Source of the DNA: Rhodoplanes sp963724735
Lineage (GTDB): Bacteria > Pseudomonadota > Alphaproteobacteria > Rhizobiales > Xanthobacteraceae
NCBI GenBank assembly: GCA_963724735.1
Contig: CAVRVX010000007.1
Span: forward strand, 41,248-105,247
Direction of reading: 5' to 3'
DNA length: 64,000 bases
Shown: positions 1 through 8,312 of the stretch, one piece after another
Position numbering within the stretch: position 1 is the stretch's first letter
Layout: every line of letters starts with the position of its first letter
Notes under the pieces: model-generated
Seen by the model: the letters and a program-made list of their open reading frames with translations, nothing else
Databases searched by the model: none
Told to the model about the DNA's origin: nothing
Translations under genes and position numbers: made by a program

Positions 1-99
1 CAGTTCCTGCTGCGTGAACTCGATCGCGTTCGCGGCGAGTGGAGCCTCGTCACAATGGCCTGGAACATCAAGAGAATGTATGCGCTCAGCCTGGGCTGA
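1..99 (+). CDS. C-terminal end of a transposase (5' end outside window)
   Basis: The frame is open from base 1 to a TGA at 97-99 and encodes 32 residues containing FLLRELDRVRGEWSL and WNIKRMYAL. This tail (FL-R-L--VRGEW-L---a-N-kr) is typical of IS1182-type or related IS5-superfamily transposases. About 160 bases further on, a sequence ending in CCGACAGGCTGCTAG (to about 261) has the look of such an element's terminal repeat. Everything upstream of base 1 is unseen, so completeness cannot be judged. The family call is from recall of the tail motif only. Confidence 0.55.
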   Translation, partial: QFLLRELDRVRGEWSLVTMAWNIKRMYALSLG

Positions 100-315
100 G
101 CGCTCTCCCAGCGCTGCGCTCGAACCGCGGCGGGGGTGTCCAAAAATCTCCCCGCCGCCGCCACGTGTAATCGCAGCAATGTTCGTTGGCGAGATTTACA
201 ACTCGATCCGCGGCAGAATTGACGCCGGCAAAAAATCAAGCCCAAGTCCGACAGGCTGCTAGAATGGGCCGACACGATCGAGGTTGGCCATGCACGATCC
301 GCTCGTTCTGCCTAG

Positions 316-1852
316 TCGTCCGTGAAGAATTCAGAATGGCCTGAGCGCTGGGCCTAACTTGCGCTGAGGAAGTATTCGATTTTGCAAGAGAGCCGGGACT
401 TGTGCCCGGCTTTCTTGCGTTTTGGGATTTTCGGTTGGGGCGGTTCGTGATTCCCTCGCTGAGGGGATTCGGCGTTAGGAAGAGCGATGAGCAAGCCGCG
501 CGACGACCGACAGGACGACCTGTTCCGCCCGCCGCTGGAGAAGATCATCAATCTGCGTCATCCGCTGGTGCGGCTGGCGAGAGAGATCGACTGGGAATTT
601 GTGGCGCGGCGTTTTGGATCGGCGTGCCGGGCCGGGCCCGGTCAACCGCCCTTGCCGACGCGGCTGGTGGCAGGGCTATTGATCCTCAAGCATATGCACG
701 ACCTCTCCGACGAACGGCTGTGCGAGCGTTGGGTGGAGAACCCGTATTTCCAGTACTTCTGCGGCGAGGTGGTGTTCCGCCACGAGCTGCCGTTCGACCG
801 CTCCTCGCTGACGCATTGGCGCCAGCGGCTGGGCGAGGACGCGCTCGCCGCTCTTTTGCAGGAGAGCCTCAGGGTCGCGCACCAGACCGGGGCGCTTGCG
901 ACCAAAGACCTCGAACGGGTGGCGGCTGACACCACGGTGCAGGAGAAGGCGGTCGCCCATCCGACCGACGCCCGGCTCGCCCAGCGCGCGATCGAGAAGC
1001 TCGCCGATCTCGCCAAACGCGAAGGGGTGGCGCTGCGGCAGAGCTATCTGCGGGTCGCCAAGCGCGCCGCCATCATGGTCGGGCGTTACAGTCACGCCCA
1101 TCAGTTCAAACGCGCCCGCCGCGCGCTCAAATTCCTGCGCACCCGGCTCAGCCGCCTCATCCGCGACATCGGCCGCAAGATCGCGGGCGACCCCGCCCTG
1201 GAGGAGCGCTTCGCGCCGCTGCTGGCGCTCGCCGTTCGGGTGCGTTTCCAGGAGGCGCGCCAGCGCGGGCCGAAAGTCTATTCGCTGCACGCGCCCGAGG
1301 TCGAATGCATCGGCAAGGGCAAGCCGCGCGCCCCTTACGAATTCGGCTGCAAGGTCTCCCTCGTCACGCCGGTGACCCGCCCCAAGGGCGGCCAGTTCGT
1401 GCTGCACGCCAAGGCGTTGCACGGCAACCCCTACGACGGTCACACGCTCGGCCCCGTCCTGGCCGAGCTGCAAAGGCTCACCGGCGTCGAGGTCCGCCGC
1501 GCCCATGTCGACAAGGGATACCGCGGCCACAATCACCCAAACCGCTTCCACGTCTGGATCACCGGCCAAGTCCGCCGCGTCACCCGCGCCATCCGCCGCG
1601 AGATGCGCCGCCGCGCCGCCATCGAGCCGGTGATCGGCCACGTCAAGGCGGAGCACCGCATGGGCCGCAACTACCTCAAGGGCCGCGATGGCGACCGCGC
1701 CAACGCCGTGCTCGCCGCCGCAGGCTATAACTTCACCCTGCTCTTGCGCGGGCTCGAACGGCTTTTGCGCGCCCTGCTCGCCGCGCTCTGCCGTTCGCTC
1801 GCAAATCCCGCACTGCGCTTGATTAGCGCTCAAAAATATTCTTCACGAGCGA
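316..1852. mobile_element. Complete IS5-family insertion sequence with 8-bp target duplication
   Basis: Imperfect terminal inverted repeats at 316-330 and 1838-1852 match at 13 of 15 bases (core CGTGAAGAAT). The octamer CTGCCTAG occurs directly outside both ends, at 308-315 and 1853-1860, and is read as the target-site duplication. The element is 1537 bp and carries one transposase gene reading left to right. The intact duplication indicates that this copy arose by transposition here and has not been rearranged since. Confidence 0.85.
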
Positions 1853-1860
1853 CTGCCTAG
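487..1860 (+). CDS. IS5-family DDE transposase
   Basis: This 457-residue transposase has an N-terminal DUF772-like segment (PLPTRLVAGLLILKHMHDLS) and the three acidic regions of a DDE/RNase-H fold: Asp in VAADTTVQEKAVAHPTD (about residue 140), Asp in HVDKGYRGH (about 340) and Glu in EPVIGHVKAEHRMGRNYL (about 380). The length is normal for the larger IS5 group members. It is intact and probably active. An oddity is that the TAG stop codon lies in the right copy of the target duplication, outside the inverted repeat, so the C-terminus depends on the insertion site. The start is the ATG at 487, preceded by GGAAGAGCG. Confidence 0.9.
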   Translation: MSKPRDDRQDDLFRPPLEKIINLRHPLVRLAREIDWEFVARRFGSACRAGPGQPPLPTRLVAGLLILKHMHDLSDERLCERWVENPYFQYFCGEVVFRHELPFDRSSLTHWRQRLGEDALAALLQESLRVAHQTGALATKDLERVAADTTVQEKAVAHPTDARLAQRAIEKLADLAKREGVALRQSYLRVAKRAAIMVGRYSHAHQFKRARRALKFLRTRLSRLIRDIGRKIAGDPALEERFAPLLALAVRVRFQEARQRGPKVYSLHAPEVECIGKGKPRAPYEFGCKVSLVTPVTRPKGGQFVLHAKALHGNPYDGHTLGPVLAELQRLTGVEVRRAHVDKGYRGHNHPNRFHVWITGQVRRVTRAIRREMRRRAAIEPVIGHVKAEHRMGRNYLKGRDGDRANAVLAAAGYNFTLLLRGLERLLRALLAALCRSLANPALRLISAQKYSSRATA

Positions 1861-2189
1861 TCTAGGTTGCTTGCGCCGAACGCCCCAGCGATCGCTACCG
1901 GCGCGACAGATTTCAAGCCTGACAGGTTACAGATTTCAAGCCTGACAGGTTAGCGCGCGATATATCGATAAAAGTGGATTGCAACTAGCTCGCAAAAAAA
2001 GAGGCCGCCAGCGGGTGCCAGCGGCCCAAGTCTAGGGAGGAAACGCCCAAGGAGGGCGACGGTATCACGAGCGATCGCGATACCGCACTGCGAAAATATG
2101 AGCGCGCGTCGCACAAAAAGCAAGAGAGCCAGGGCATAGCTGCCCTGCTCGGCGCGTGGCTCTCGCAGGATGTGGATAAGCCAAGCCAA
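1861..2189. other. Intergenic stretch with a 23-bp tandem duplication
   Basis: No convincing gene is seen between the IS and the convergent MFS gene. A 23-bp unit starting ACAGATTTCAAGCC is repeated perfectly head to tail at 1906-1928 and 1929-1951. The short frames reading leftward across 1950-2206 lack family features and a ribosome binding site, so they are not called. Confidence 0.6.
1906..1951. repeat. Perfect 2 x 23-bp direct repeat
   Basis: Two identical 23-base units abut exactly (1906-1928 and 1929-1951), each beginning ACAGATTTCAAGCC and ending GACAGGTT. They lie 45 bp outside the right end of the IS5-type element. No coding or hairpin role is evident; they probably arose by replication slippage. 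Confidence 0.85.
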
Positions 2190-3437
2190 TCATTGAACGG
2201 GTTCATGGGTGCTTCGGTAAAAACTTAAGCCGATGGCCGCAAATCCCGCTTGGAAAAGAAAAATTGTCTGATAGGCGACGAGTGGATAACTGCCGCGATC
2301 GGCGGGGTAGAGCTCCATGATGAAGCCGCTGACGAACTGCGACACGAAGCCGCCCCCCATGGTGGCCATATTCAGGAGGGTGATCCCCCGTCCAACCAGA
2401 GAGGGTGGGAAGAGGGCTTTGCCATGGGCGATCACCACGGGCATGAAAGCTGAGCAGAGCCCGAATGCCGCGAACCATGCCCACAGCGCGACCGGAGTTA
2501 GGGGACCGGCCAGCCCTACAATTAGAAGCAGTGCGGCGGTTGAGCCGCTACCGAGATAAACGAGGACCTTGTAGCCGCGGAATAGACGGCCGCTCGCGCC
2601 CCAGATCAGCATGCCGAGAACCTGGGTCAGCGCCGCGACGAACAATAATGTGCCGCGTTGAGCCAAGTCGTAGCCGTAGACATGGGTGAGATACGGTCCG
2701 CCCCACAGGCCGACGACCAGGACGTAGCTGGAATAGGCGGAGAGGTTCAACAGGAACAGGCGGCCGACGTCGGCGCATCGCCAGGCGGCGGCCACGCCGC
2801 GCAAGCTGTCAATGATGTGTTCTGGGCGGGACTCCGCCGGACCGTGCGGAGGAGGTGGATCGGGCACCAGAGCCGCGATGAGCAGGGCGACTCCCGCCAT
2901 CGCCGCGGCCATGATCGCAAAGCTTCCCCGCCAGCCAAACGCCGCGGTCGCGTAGGCGAGCGGCGCGGTGGCAAGCAGTCCGCCCGCCGCCCCGATCCCC
3001 AATTGCAGGCCGGCAAGCACGGAAAACCGGTCGGGCGCGAATGTCCGGGCATACAGAGCGAGCGGGGCCATCAGAAAGCAGGAGGTGCCGAGGCCCATCA
3101 GGATACGAGCGAGCATCAGCACGGCAAATCCGGCGGCGCCCGCGAACAGGAGCGTGCTCGCGATCGTGACCATGGCGCAAACAAGCATGCACCGCCGCGG
3201 ACCGTAGCGGTCGATCGCCACGCCGAGCGGTATCTGCGCGGCGACGAAGGCGAAGAAGAAGATGCTGGATATCAGCGCGATCTGCGGACCGCTCAAGGCG
3301 AGATCGCTGGCCAGATTGGGCGCGATCACGCCGATCGAGGTGCGCAGGAACAGGCTCACCACGTAAGAGGCGCCGAGCACGGCGATAAGCCCGATCGCGT
3401 CGGCGAGGGAGCGGGCGGGCGGAGCAGCTACGGTCAT
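2190..3437 (-). CDS. Major facilitator superfamily transporter
   Basis: This 415-residue protein is strongly hydrophobic throughout, consistent with 12 transmembrane segments of the MFS fold. The signature loop between segments 2 and 3 is seen as GVAIDRYGPRRCML, and an acidic/basic central loop (DPPPPHGPAES...) separates two six-helix halves. It acts in the inner membrane; the substrate cannot be told from sequence. The start is placed at the ATG at 3437 (MTVAAPPARS) because the longer frame adds a Pro/His-rich stretch untypical of MFS N-termini. The gene is divergent from the HisN-like gene with about 145 bp between starts, and that gap presumably holds both promoters. Confidence 0.85.
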   Translation of the reverse strand: MTVAAPPARSLADAIGLIAVLGASYVVSLFLRTSIGVIAPNLASDLALSGPQIALISSIFFFAFVAAQIPLGVAIDRYGPRRCMLVCAMVTIASTLLFAGAAGFAVLMLARILMGLGTSCFLMAPLALYARTFAPDRFSVLAGLQLGIGAAGGLLATAPLAYATAAFGWRGSFAIMAAAMAGVALLIAALVPDPPPPHGPAESRPEHIIDSLRGVAAAWRCADVGRLFLLNLSAYSSYVLVVGLWGGPYLTHVYGYDLAQRGTLLFVAALTQVLGMLIWGASGRLFRGYKVLVYLGSGSTAALLLIVGLAGPLTPVALWAWFAAFGLCSAFMPVVIAHGKALFPPSLVGRGITLLNMATMGGGFVSQFVSGFIMELYPADRGSYPLVAYQTIFLFQAGFAAIGLSFYRSTHEPVQ

Positions 3438-3583
3438 CGGCGCGGCCTGATCGCGAGGAGCGGGGTGCAGCGGCTGCGTGGTTGCATGGGGAAAGGGGGA
3501 GGGCAAGCGCGGGGGGCGGGTTGCCCGAACGCGCCGGCTCTTATAGGCACATAGGATCGCACTCGGGAGAGGGACGGGGACGC

Positions 3584-4369
3584 ATGACCGCGATCGACTT
3601 CGCGGCTTTCATCGACAAGCTGGCGACCGTGTCGGGAGAGGCCATCCTGCCGTTCTTCCGCACGTCGCTGTGCATCGACGACAAGAGCGCCGGCGGCGTG
3701 TTCGACCCGGTGACGGCGGCCGACCGCGCGGCGGAACTCGCCATGCGCGCGCTGATCCGTTCGAGCTTTCCGGAGCACGGCATTGTCGGCGAGGAGTTCG
3801 GGGACGAGCGCGCCGACGCCGAGTTCGTCTGGGTCCTCGATCCGATCGACGGCACCAAATCCTTCATTTCCGGCATGCCCGCCTGGGGCACGCTGATCGC
3901 GCTGACCCGCCGCGGCCAGCCGATCTTCGGGATGATGCACCAGCCGTTTTTCGGCGAGCGCTTTTCCGGCGACGGCAATCGGGCAAGCTATCGCGGCCCG
4001 CGCAGCGAGCGCGACCTGATGGTGCGGCCCTGCCCGAGTCTCGACCAGGCCGTGGTCTACACGACAAGCCCGCGCTTGATGAACAGCGCCGACCGCGCCG
4101 CCTTCGGCCGAGTTGAGGAGGCGGCCAAGCTGTCCCGCTATGGCGGCGACTGCTACGCCTATTGCATGGTCGCCGCCGGCCATGTCGATCTCGTCATCGA
4201 GACCGGGCTCAAGCCGCATGACGTTGCCGCCCTGATTCCGATCGTGGTCGGCGCGGGCGGCGTCATCACCACCTGGGAGGGCGGAGCGGCGGAGCGCGGC
4301 GGCCGCATCATCGCCGCCGGCGACAAACGGATGCATGCGGCGGCGACCATGGCGTTGCTTTCAGGCTGA
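3584..4369 (+). CDS. hisN: Inositol-monophosphatase-family phosphatase, histidinol-phosphatase type
   Basis: The 261-residue protein has the metal-binding motifs of the IMPase family: GEEFG (Glu ligand), LDPIDGTKSF (DPxDGTxxF) and near the C-terminus LKPHDVAALIPIVVGAGG. Members with GTK-F-SG-P-wGTLIAL are usually annotated HisN, which removes phosphate from L-histidinol phosphate in histidine biosynthesis; broader inositol or sugar phosphatase activity is possible. The start is the ATG at 3584, which has GGGAGAGGGACGGGGA upstream and excludes a low-complexity extension. The phosphohexomutase gene follows 80 bp downstream on the same strand. Confidence 0.8.
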   Translation: MTAIDFAAFIDKLATVSGEAILPFFRTSLCIDDKSAGGVFDPVTAADRAAELAMRALIRSSFPEHGIVGEEFGDERADAEFVWVLDPIDGTKSFISGMPAWGTLIALTRRGQPIFGMMHQPFFGERFSGDGNRASYRGPRSERDLMVRPCPSLDQAVVYTTSPRLMNSADRAAFGRVEEAAKLSRYGGDCYAYCMVAAGHVDLVIETGLKPHDVAALIPIVVGAGGVITTWEGGAAERGGRIIAAGDKRMHAAATMALLSG

Positions 4370-4450
4370 GCGCGAATTCGGCTTTTTCGCTTTGCCCGCG
4401 CCGTTGCCTGAACTATGTGCTCGGACATTCGTCGCCGCGTGAGCCCCGCC

Positions 4451-5950
4451 ATGTACCCGATCCCGAAGCCCTCCCTGTCTCCCAACAGCTATGCCTATGA
4501 GTCCGAGCCGCTGGTGAAGCCCACCGGCTTCCGCGAATACGACGCCCGGTGGCTGTTCGAGAAGGAGATCAACCTGATGGGCGTGCAGGCCCTCGGCATG
4601 GGGCTCGGCACCATGATCCGCGCGATGGGCGTGCGGCCGGACATCGCCGTCGGCCACGATTTCCGCAGCTATTCCGCCTCGATCAAATATGCGCTCGTCT
4701 CCGGCCTGCTCGCCGCCGGCTGCAAGGTCCATGATATCGGCCTCGCGCTGACGCCGATGGCCTATTTCGCCCAGTTCGCCCTCGACACGCCCTGCGTCGC
4801 CATGGTGACGGCCTCGCATAACGACAATGGCTGGACCGGCGTGAAGATGGGCGCGCATCGTCCGCTCACGTTCGGCCCCGACGAAATGACCCATCTCAAG
4901 GAGATCGTGCTGGGCGCGCGGTTCGACCTCTCCGGGGGCGGCGCCTACGCATTCGTTGAGAACTTCCCGGCGCGCTACATCGCCGACCTTACCGCGAGGC
5001 CGAAGCTCAAGCGGCGGCTGAAAGTCGTCTGCGCCTGCGGCAATGGCACCGCCGGCGCGTTCGCCCCGCAAGCGCTGGCGGCGATCGGCTGCGAGGTCGT
5101 GCCGCTCGACGTCGAACTCGATTACCGCTTCCCGAAATACAATCCGAACCCGGAAGATATGGCGATGCTGCACGCCATCCGCGACGCGGTGCTTGCGAGC
5201 GGCGCCGATGTCGGGCTCGGCTTCGATGGTGACGGTGACCGCTGCGGCGTGGTCGACGACACGGGCGAAGAGATTTTCGCCGATAAGATCGGCGTGATGC
5301 TGGCGCGCGACATCGCCGCGCTGCACCCGGGCGCGCAGTTCGTGGTCGATGTGAAGTCGACCGGCCTGTTCGTCACCGATCCGGTGCTGAACAGCCATGG
5401 GGTCAAGGTCGATTACTGGAAGACCGGACACTCTTATATGAAGCGGCGCACCCATGAGCTCGGCGCGCTCGCCGGCTTCGAAAAGTCGGGGCACTTCTTC
5501 TTCAACAAGCCGTTCGGTCGAGGCTATGACGACGGCCTCGTGACGGCGATCGCCGTCAGCGACATGCTCGATCGGAACCCGGGGCGTAAGCTCTCCGAAC
5601 TCAAGGAGGCGCTGCCGAGGACCTGGCAGTCGCCGACCATGTCGCCGCACTGCGCGGACGAGGCGAAATACGGCGTGGTCGAGCAGATCGTCCAGCACTT
5701 CGCGACGGCGCAGGCGGCAGGCGAGCCGGTCGCGGGCCAATCCATCCGCGACCTCGTCACCGTCAACGGCGTGCGGGTGACACTCGCCGACGGCACCTGG
5801 GGCTTGGTGCGCGCGTCCTCCAACAAACCCGAACTCGTGGTCGTGGTGGAGAGCCCGGTGTCGGAGACGCGCATGCGCGAGATGTTCCACGCGCTCGACG
5901 CGGTGCTGCGCGCCCACCCTGAAGTCGGGGCCTACAATCAGACGATTTGA
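4451..5950 (+). CDS. Phosphomannomutase/phosphoglucomutase
   Basis: This 499-residue alpha-D-phosphohexomutase has the four-domain plan of ManB/AlgC. The phosphoserine loop is MVTASHNDNGWTGVKMG (about residue 120-135), the Mg-binding loop GFDGDGDRCG (about 255-265), the sugar-binding loop ends EKSGHFFF (about 345), and the phosphate-binding loop is RASSNKPELVVVVE near the C-terminus. It interconverts mannose/glucose 6- and 1-phosphates for cell-surface polysaccharide precursors in the cytoplasm. The start is the ATG at 4451 (MYPIPKPS); an ATG at 4415 would add 12 residues without family support. It is probably cotranscribed with the upstream phosphatase. Confidence 0.9.
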   Translation: MYPIPKPSLSPNSYAYESEPLVKPTGFREYDARWLFEKEINLMGVQALGMGLGTMIRAMGVRPDIAVGHDFRSYSASIKYALVSGLLAAGCKVHDIGLALTPMAYFAQFALDTPCVAMVTASHNDNGWTGVKMGAHRPLTFGPDEMTHLKEIVLGARFDLSGGGAYAFVENFPARYIADLTARPKLKRRLKVVCACGNGTAGAFAPQALAAIGCEVVPLDVELDYRFPKYNPNPEDMAMLHAIRDAVLASGADVGLGFDGDGDRCGVVDDTGEEIFADKIGVMLARDIAALHPGAQFVVDVKSTGLFVTDPVLNSHGVKVDYWKTGHSYMKRRTHELGALAGFEKSGHFFFNKPFGRGYDDGLVTAIAVSDMLDRNPGRKLSELKEALPRTWQSPTMSPHCADEAKYGVVEQIVQHFATAQAAGEPVAGQSIRDLVTVNGVRVTLADGTWGLVRASSNKPELVVVVESPVSETRMREMFHALDAVLRAHPEVGAYNQTI

Positions 5951-5960
5951 ACGCGAAACT

Positions 5961-6110
5961 CACCTCTCCCCGGTGGGGAGAGGTCGGATTACGAGCGGAG
6001 CGAGGAATCCGGGTGAGGGGGCGTATTCCAGGGGCGAGTGATACTCCCCCTCACCCGGCTCGCATCTCGGCCTACTCGATGCGAGCCGACCTCTCCCACC
6101 GGGAGAGGTG
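5961..6110. repeat. Large imperfect inverted repeat (intergenic repeat unit)
   Basis: The left arm (5961-6020) reads CACCTCTCCCCGGTGGGGAG ... ATCCGGGTGAGGGGG and the right arm (6042-6110) is its imperfect reverse complement, ending GGGAGAGGTG. Each arm holds its own short hairpin. Such GGGAGAGGT/GGGTGAGGG units recur between genes in many alphaproteobacterial genomes. It lies between two convergent genes and could act as a bidirectional transcription stop or mRNA-end stabiliser. Confidence 0.8.
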
Positions 6111-6164
6111 AAAGCTCAGGCTGTAACGGTCGGGAGTATAGGGAGGCAATTTCTGCGATAGGGC

Positions 6165-7052
6165 TCACTCCGCCGCCGCGCGGTAGGGCCGAAGATCCTC
6201 CCAGGGGATCGCAGCAAGCCGGTCGGCAATGATCTCCAGATCGGCCGCGACCTGGGCGAACGCTTTGGTCTGCGCCGGGCGGCGTTCGTCCATATAGAGG
6301 GCGCGGTTCAGCTCGAACTGGATCGAATGCACCCCGGAGGTCGGATTGCCGTAGTGCTCCGTAATGAAGCCGCCCGCATAGGGCTTGTTGCGGCTGACGG
6401 AATAGCCAAGGCTGCGCAACGTGCTCTCGATCGTTTCCGAAACGATGGGAAAACAGCTCGTGCCGTAGCGGTCGCCCAGAACCACGTCGACGCGGGGGCG
6501 CTCGTCCTTCCCGCCGGTGCTCGACGGCATCGAGTGGCAGTCGACGAGGATGGCCGAGCCGAATTCGCGCTGCATGCGGGTCAACAGCCGCCGCAGCGCG
6601 CGATGATAGGGCTTGTACAGGATTTCGATGCGCCGCAGGGCGTCTTCCACCGGGATGCGGCCGTCGTAGATTTCCTGAGCGTCGCCGACCACCCGCGGGA
6701 TTGTGCCGAGGCCGCCTGCCACCCGCATCGACCTCGTATTCGCGTAGGAGGGGAGCCGCCCCTCGAACATCCGCGGATCGAGCTCATAGGGCTCCCGGTT
6801 CACGTCGACATAGCAGCGCGGAAAATGCGCGCGCATCAGCGGATGCCCGCGGCGCACCACCCCGGCGAACAGTTCGTCCACGAACGCATCCTCGGACCGG
6901 CGCAGGGCCGGAAGGTCGAGTTGGGTCGTCGCCAGGAAGGCTCGCGGATATACATGCCCGCTGTGCGGCGAGTTGAACACGATCGGCCCTCGCCACTCGA
7001 CAGGCTCCAGCACGTCGAATGGGGGATCAAGTTCGGCGGACAGCTCGGTCAT
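6165..7052 (-). CDS. N-formylglutamate amidohydrolase family protein
   Basis: The 295-residue protein has the FGase family hallmarks: FNSPHSGHVYP near residue 27 (metal-binding His/Ser), RCYVDVNREPYELDPRMF around 85-100, LVDCHSMPS around 170 and ITEHYG...SIQFELNRALYMDE around 230-255. Relatives (HutG-type) hydrolyse N-formyl-L-glutamate to formate and glutamate at the end of one histidine degradation route. No other hut genes are nearby, so the true substrate is uncertain. It reads toward the 5961-6110 inverted repeat. The N-terminus MTELSAELDPPF fits the family. Confidence 0.85.
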   Translation of the reverse strand: MTELSAELDPPFDVLEPVEWRGPIVFNSPHSGHVYPRAFLATTQLDLPALRRSEDAFVDELFAGVVRRGHPLMRAHFPRCYVDVNREPYELDPRMFEGRLPSYANTRSMRVAGGLGTIPRVVGDAQEIYDGRIPVEDALRRIEILYKPYHRALRRLLTRMQREFGSAILVDCHSMPSSTGGKDERPRVDVVLGDRYGTSCFPIVSETIESTLRSLGYSVSRNKPYAGGFITEHYGNPTSGVHSIQFELNRALYMDERRPAQTKAFAQVAADLEIIADRLAAIPWEDLRPYRAAAE

Positions 7053-7280
7053 CGGGACTGGACATAATGTGAGGTAAGGTGGCCCTAGGCCGAGTGAGGC
7101 GTTGCGTGGCGGACACGTTGATGCAAGTCATTGTCCGATAGGAACGTCTTTCTGCCAAGATCGGATCCGGCTTCACTCTCTGTTTACCAGGAATCTTGCT
7201 TATGGGATGTTGGATCGACGATCAGGCGGTTTCCAGGAGAATGGCCGCGGTCGGGCGCTCCCAGAGACGGCAGGCGTCAA

Positions 7281-7643
7281 ATGTCGAAAATCCTTTTGGC
7301 CGAAGATGACAACGACATGCGGCGCTTTCTGGTGAAAGCGCTGCAGAATGCGGGCTTTGAGGTCACATCATACGACAATGGCCTGTCTGCCTACCATCGA
7401 TTGCGGGAAGAGCCCTTCGAACTGCTTCTGACCGATATCGTCATGCCCGAAATGGACGGCATCGAGCTGGCGCGGCGCGCTTCCGAGCTCGATCCCGACA
7501 TCAAGATCATGTTCATCACCGGCTTCGCGGCGGTCGCGCTCAACCCGGACTCCTCGGCGCCGAAACACGCCAAGGTCTTGTCCAAGCCGTTCCACCTGCG
7601 CGAGCTCGTCAACGAAGTGAGCAAGATGCTGGCGGCGGCCTGA
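7281..7643 (+). CDS. cpdR: CpdR, single-domain response regulator and ClpXP adaptor
   Basis: The 120-residue protein is only a receiver domain: acidic pair LAEDDND at residues 7-12, phosphoacceptor Asp52 in LLTDIVMPEMDG, and the switch Lys in VLSKPFHLREL. The near-identity to the rhizobial CpdR pattern (KILLAEDDNDMRRFLVKAL) is strong. In Caulobacter, unphosphorylated CpdR primes ClpXP to degrade cell-cycle substrates and is inactivated by the CckA-ChpT phosphorelay. The start is the ATG at 7281; a longer frame from 7131 lacks family similarity. ClpP and ClpX are encoded at 49-52 kb of this window. Confidence 0.93.
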   Translation: MSKILLAEDDNDMRRFLVKALQNAGFEVTSYDNGLSAYHRLREEPFELLLTDIVMPEMDGIELARRASELDPDIKIMFITGFAAVALNPDSSAPKHAKVLSKPFHLRELVNEVSKMLAAA

Positions 7644-7853
7644 GCCCCCCACGGCCATCGTCGGGTCACGCTGTCAGCGCCCGCGGCACAGTCGCGGCCC
7701 GGCCTCTGCGCGAGCAGCCGTGCGGATTTGGGTTGGGCGCCAGCGCGAGCACGGGTCGGCTTGCGGAATGGTTGCAGGGCCGGCACGTGGCCCTCACGCG
7801 GCCCTCAGGCTTGCAGGCCGGCGCGGGGACGGGATATAGGATCAAGGCCTTGC

Positions 7854-7928
7854 GGGCGCGTAGCTCAGCGGAAGAGCACTACCTTGACATGGTAGGGGTC
7901 ACAGGTTCGATCCCTGTCGCGCCCACCA
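7854..7928 (+). tRNA. tRNA-Val(GAC)
   Basis: The acceptor stem GGGCGCG (7854-7860) pairs with CGCGCCC (7918-7924), followed by A and an encoded CCA. The D-arm is TAGCTCAGC-GGAAGAGC, the anticodon stem CTACC/GGTAG encloses loop TTGACAT with anticodon GAC at 7886-7888, and the T-loop is GGTTCGATCC. All arms fold normally, so the gene appears functional. Confidence 0.97.
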
Positions 7929-8085
7929 GTTTTCTACAATGATTTCAACCTCGACCCTGACTTGCATGGCCCGCACATAGGGTTCCCGCCAACTTGACCC
8001 GGTAGGTGCGGAACCCTATCTTCCGCGCGGATTCGCAGTGCCGGTCATGTCCATGGCCGCCCGACGGAAATGCCGAGGATGTGCC

Positions 8086-8211
8086 ATGAAGGTCCGAAAT
8101 TCACTGAAATCCCTGCGCGGCCGCCACCGTGACAACCGCATCGTGCGGCGCAAGGGGCGCGTCTACATCATCAACAAGACCCAACGCCGGTTCAAAGCCC
8201 GGCAGGGCTGA
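8086..8211 (+). CDS. rpmJ: 50S ribosomal protein L36 (41-residue cysteine-free form)
   Basis: A short ORF encodes 41 residues starting MKVRNSLKSLRGRHRDN and ending KTQRRFKARQG. The VRRKGRVYIINKTQRRFKARQ core is diagnostic of L36. It is the longer C-minus form that lacks the four zinc-binding cysteines and is the usual rpmJ of alphaproteobacteria. It lies alone between a tRNA and a TPR gene; GAGGAT upstream of the ATG is the likely ribosome binding site. Confidence 0.95.
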   Translation: MKVRNSLKSLRGRHRDNRIVRRKGRVYIINKTQRRFKARQG

Positions 8212-8312
8212 TGCGGTCCGGCCGATCGGTCGGAATTCCGGTTGCCGCTGTGATGATTGGCTGCCGTGCCCTCCCTTTGCGAAGGCGGGCGATCGCAGCT
8301 ACACTTGCGCGC

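Noticed and set aside
676..1833. 385-residue minus-strand frame opposite the IS5 transposase
   Set aside because: It is antisense to a well-supported transposase and its composition is that of a high-GC shadow frame.
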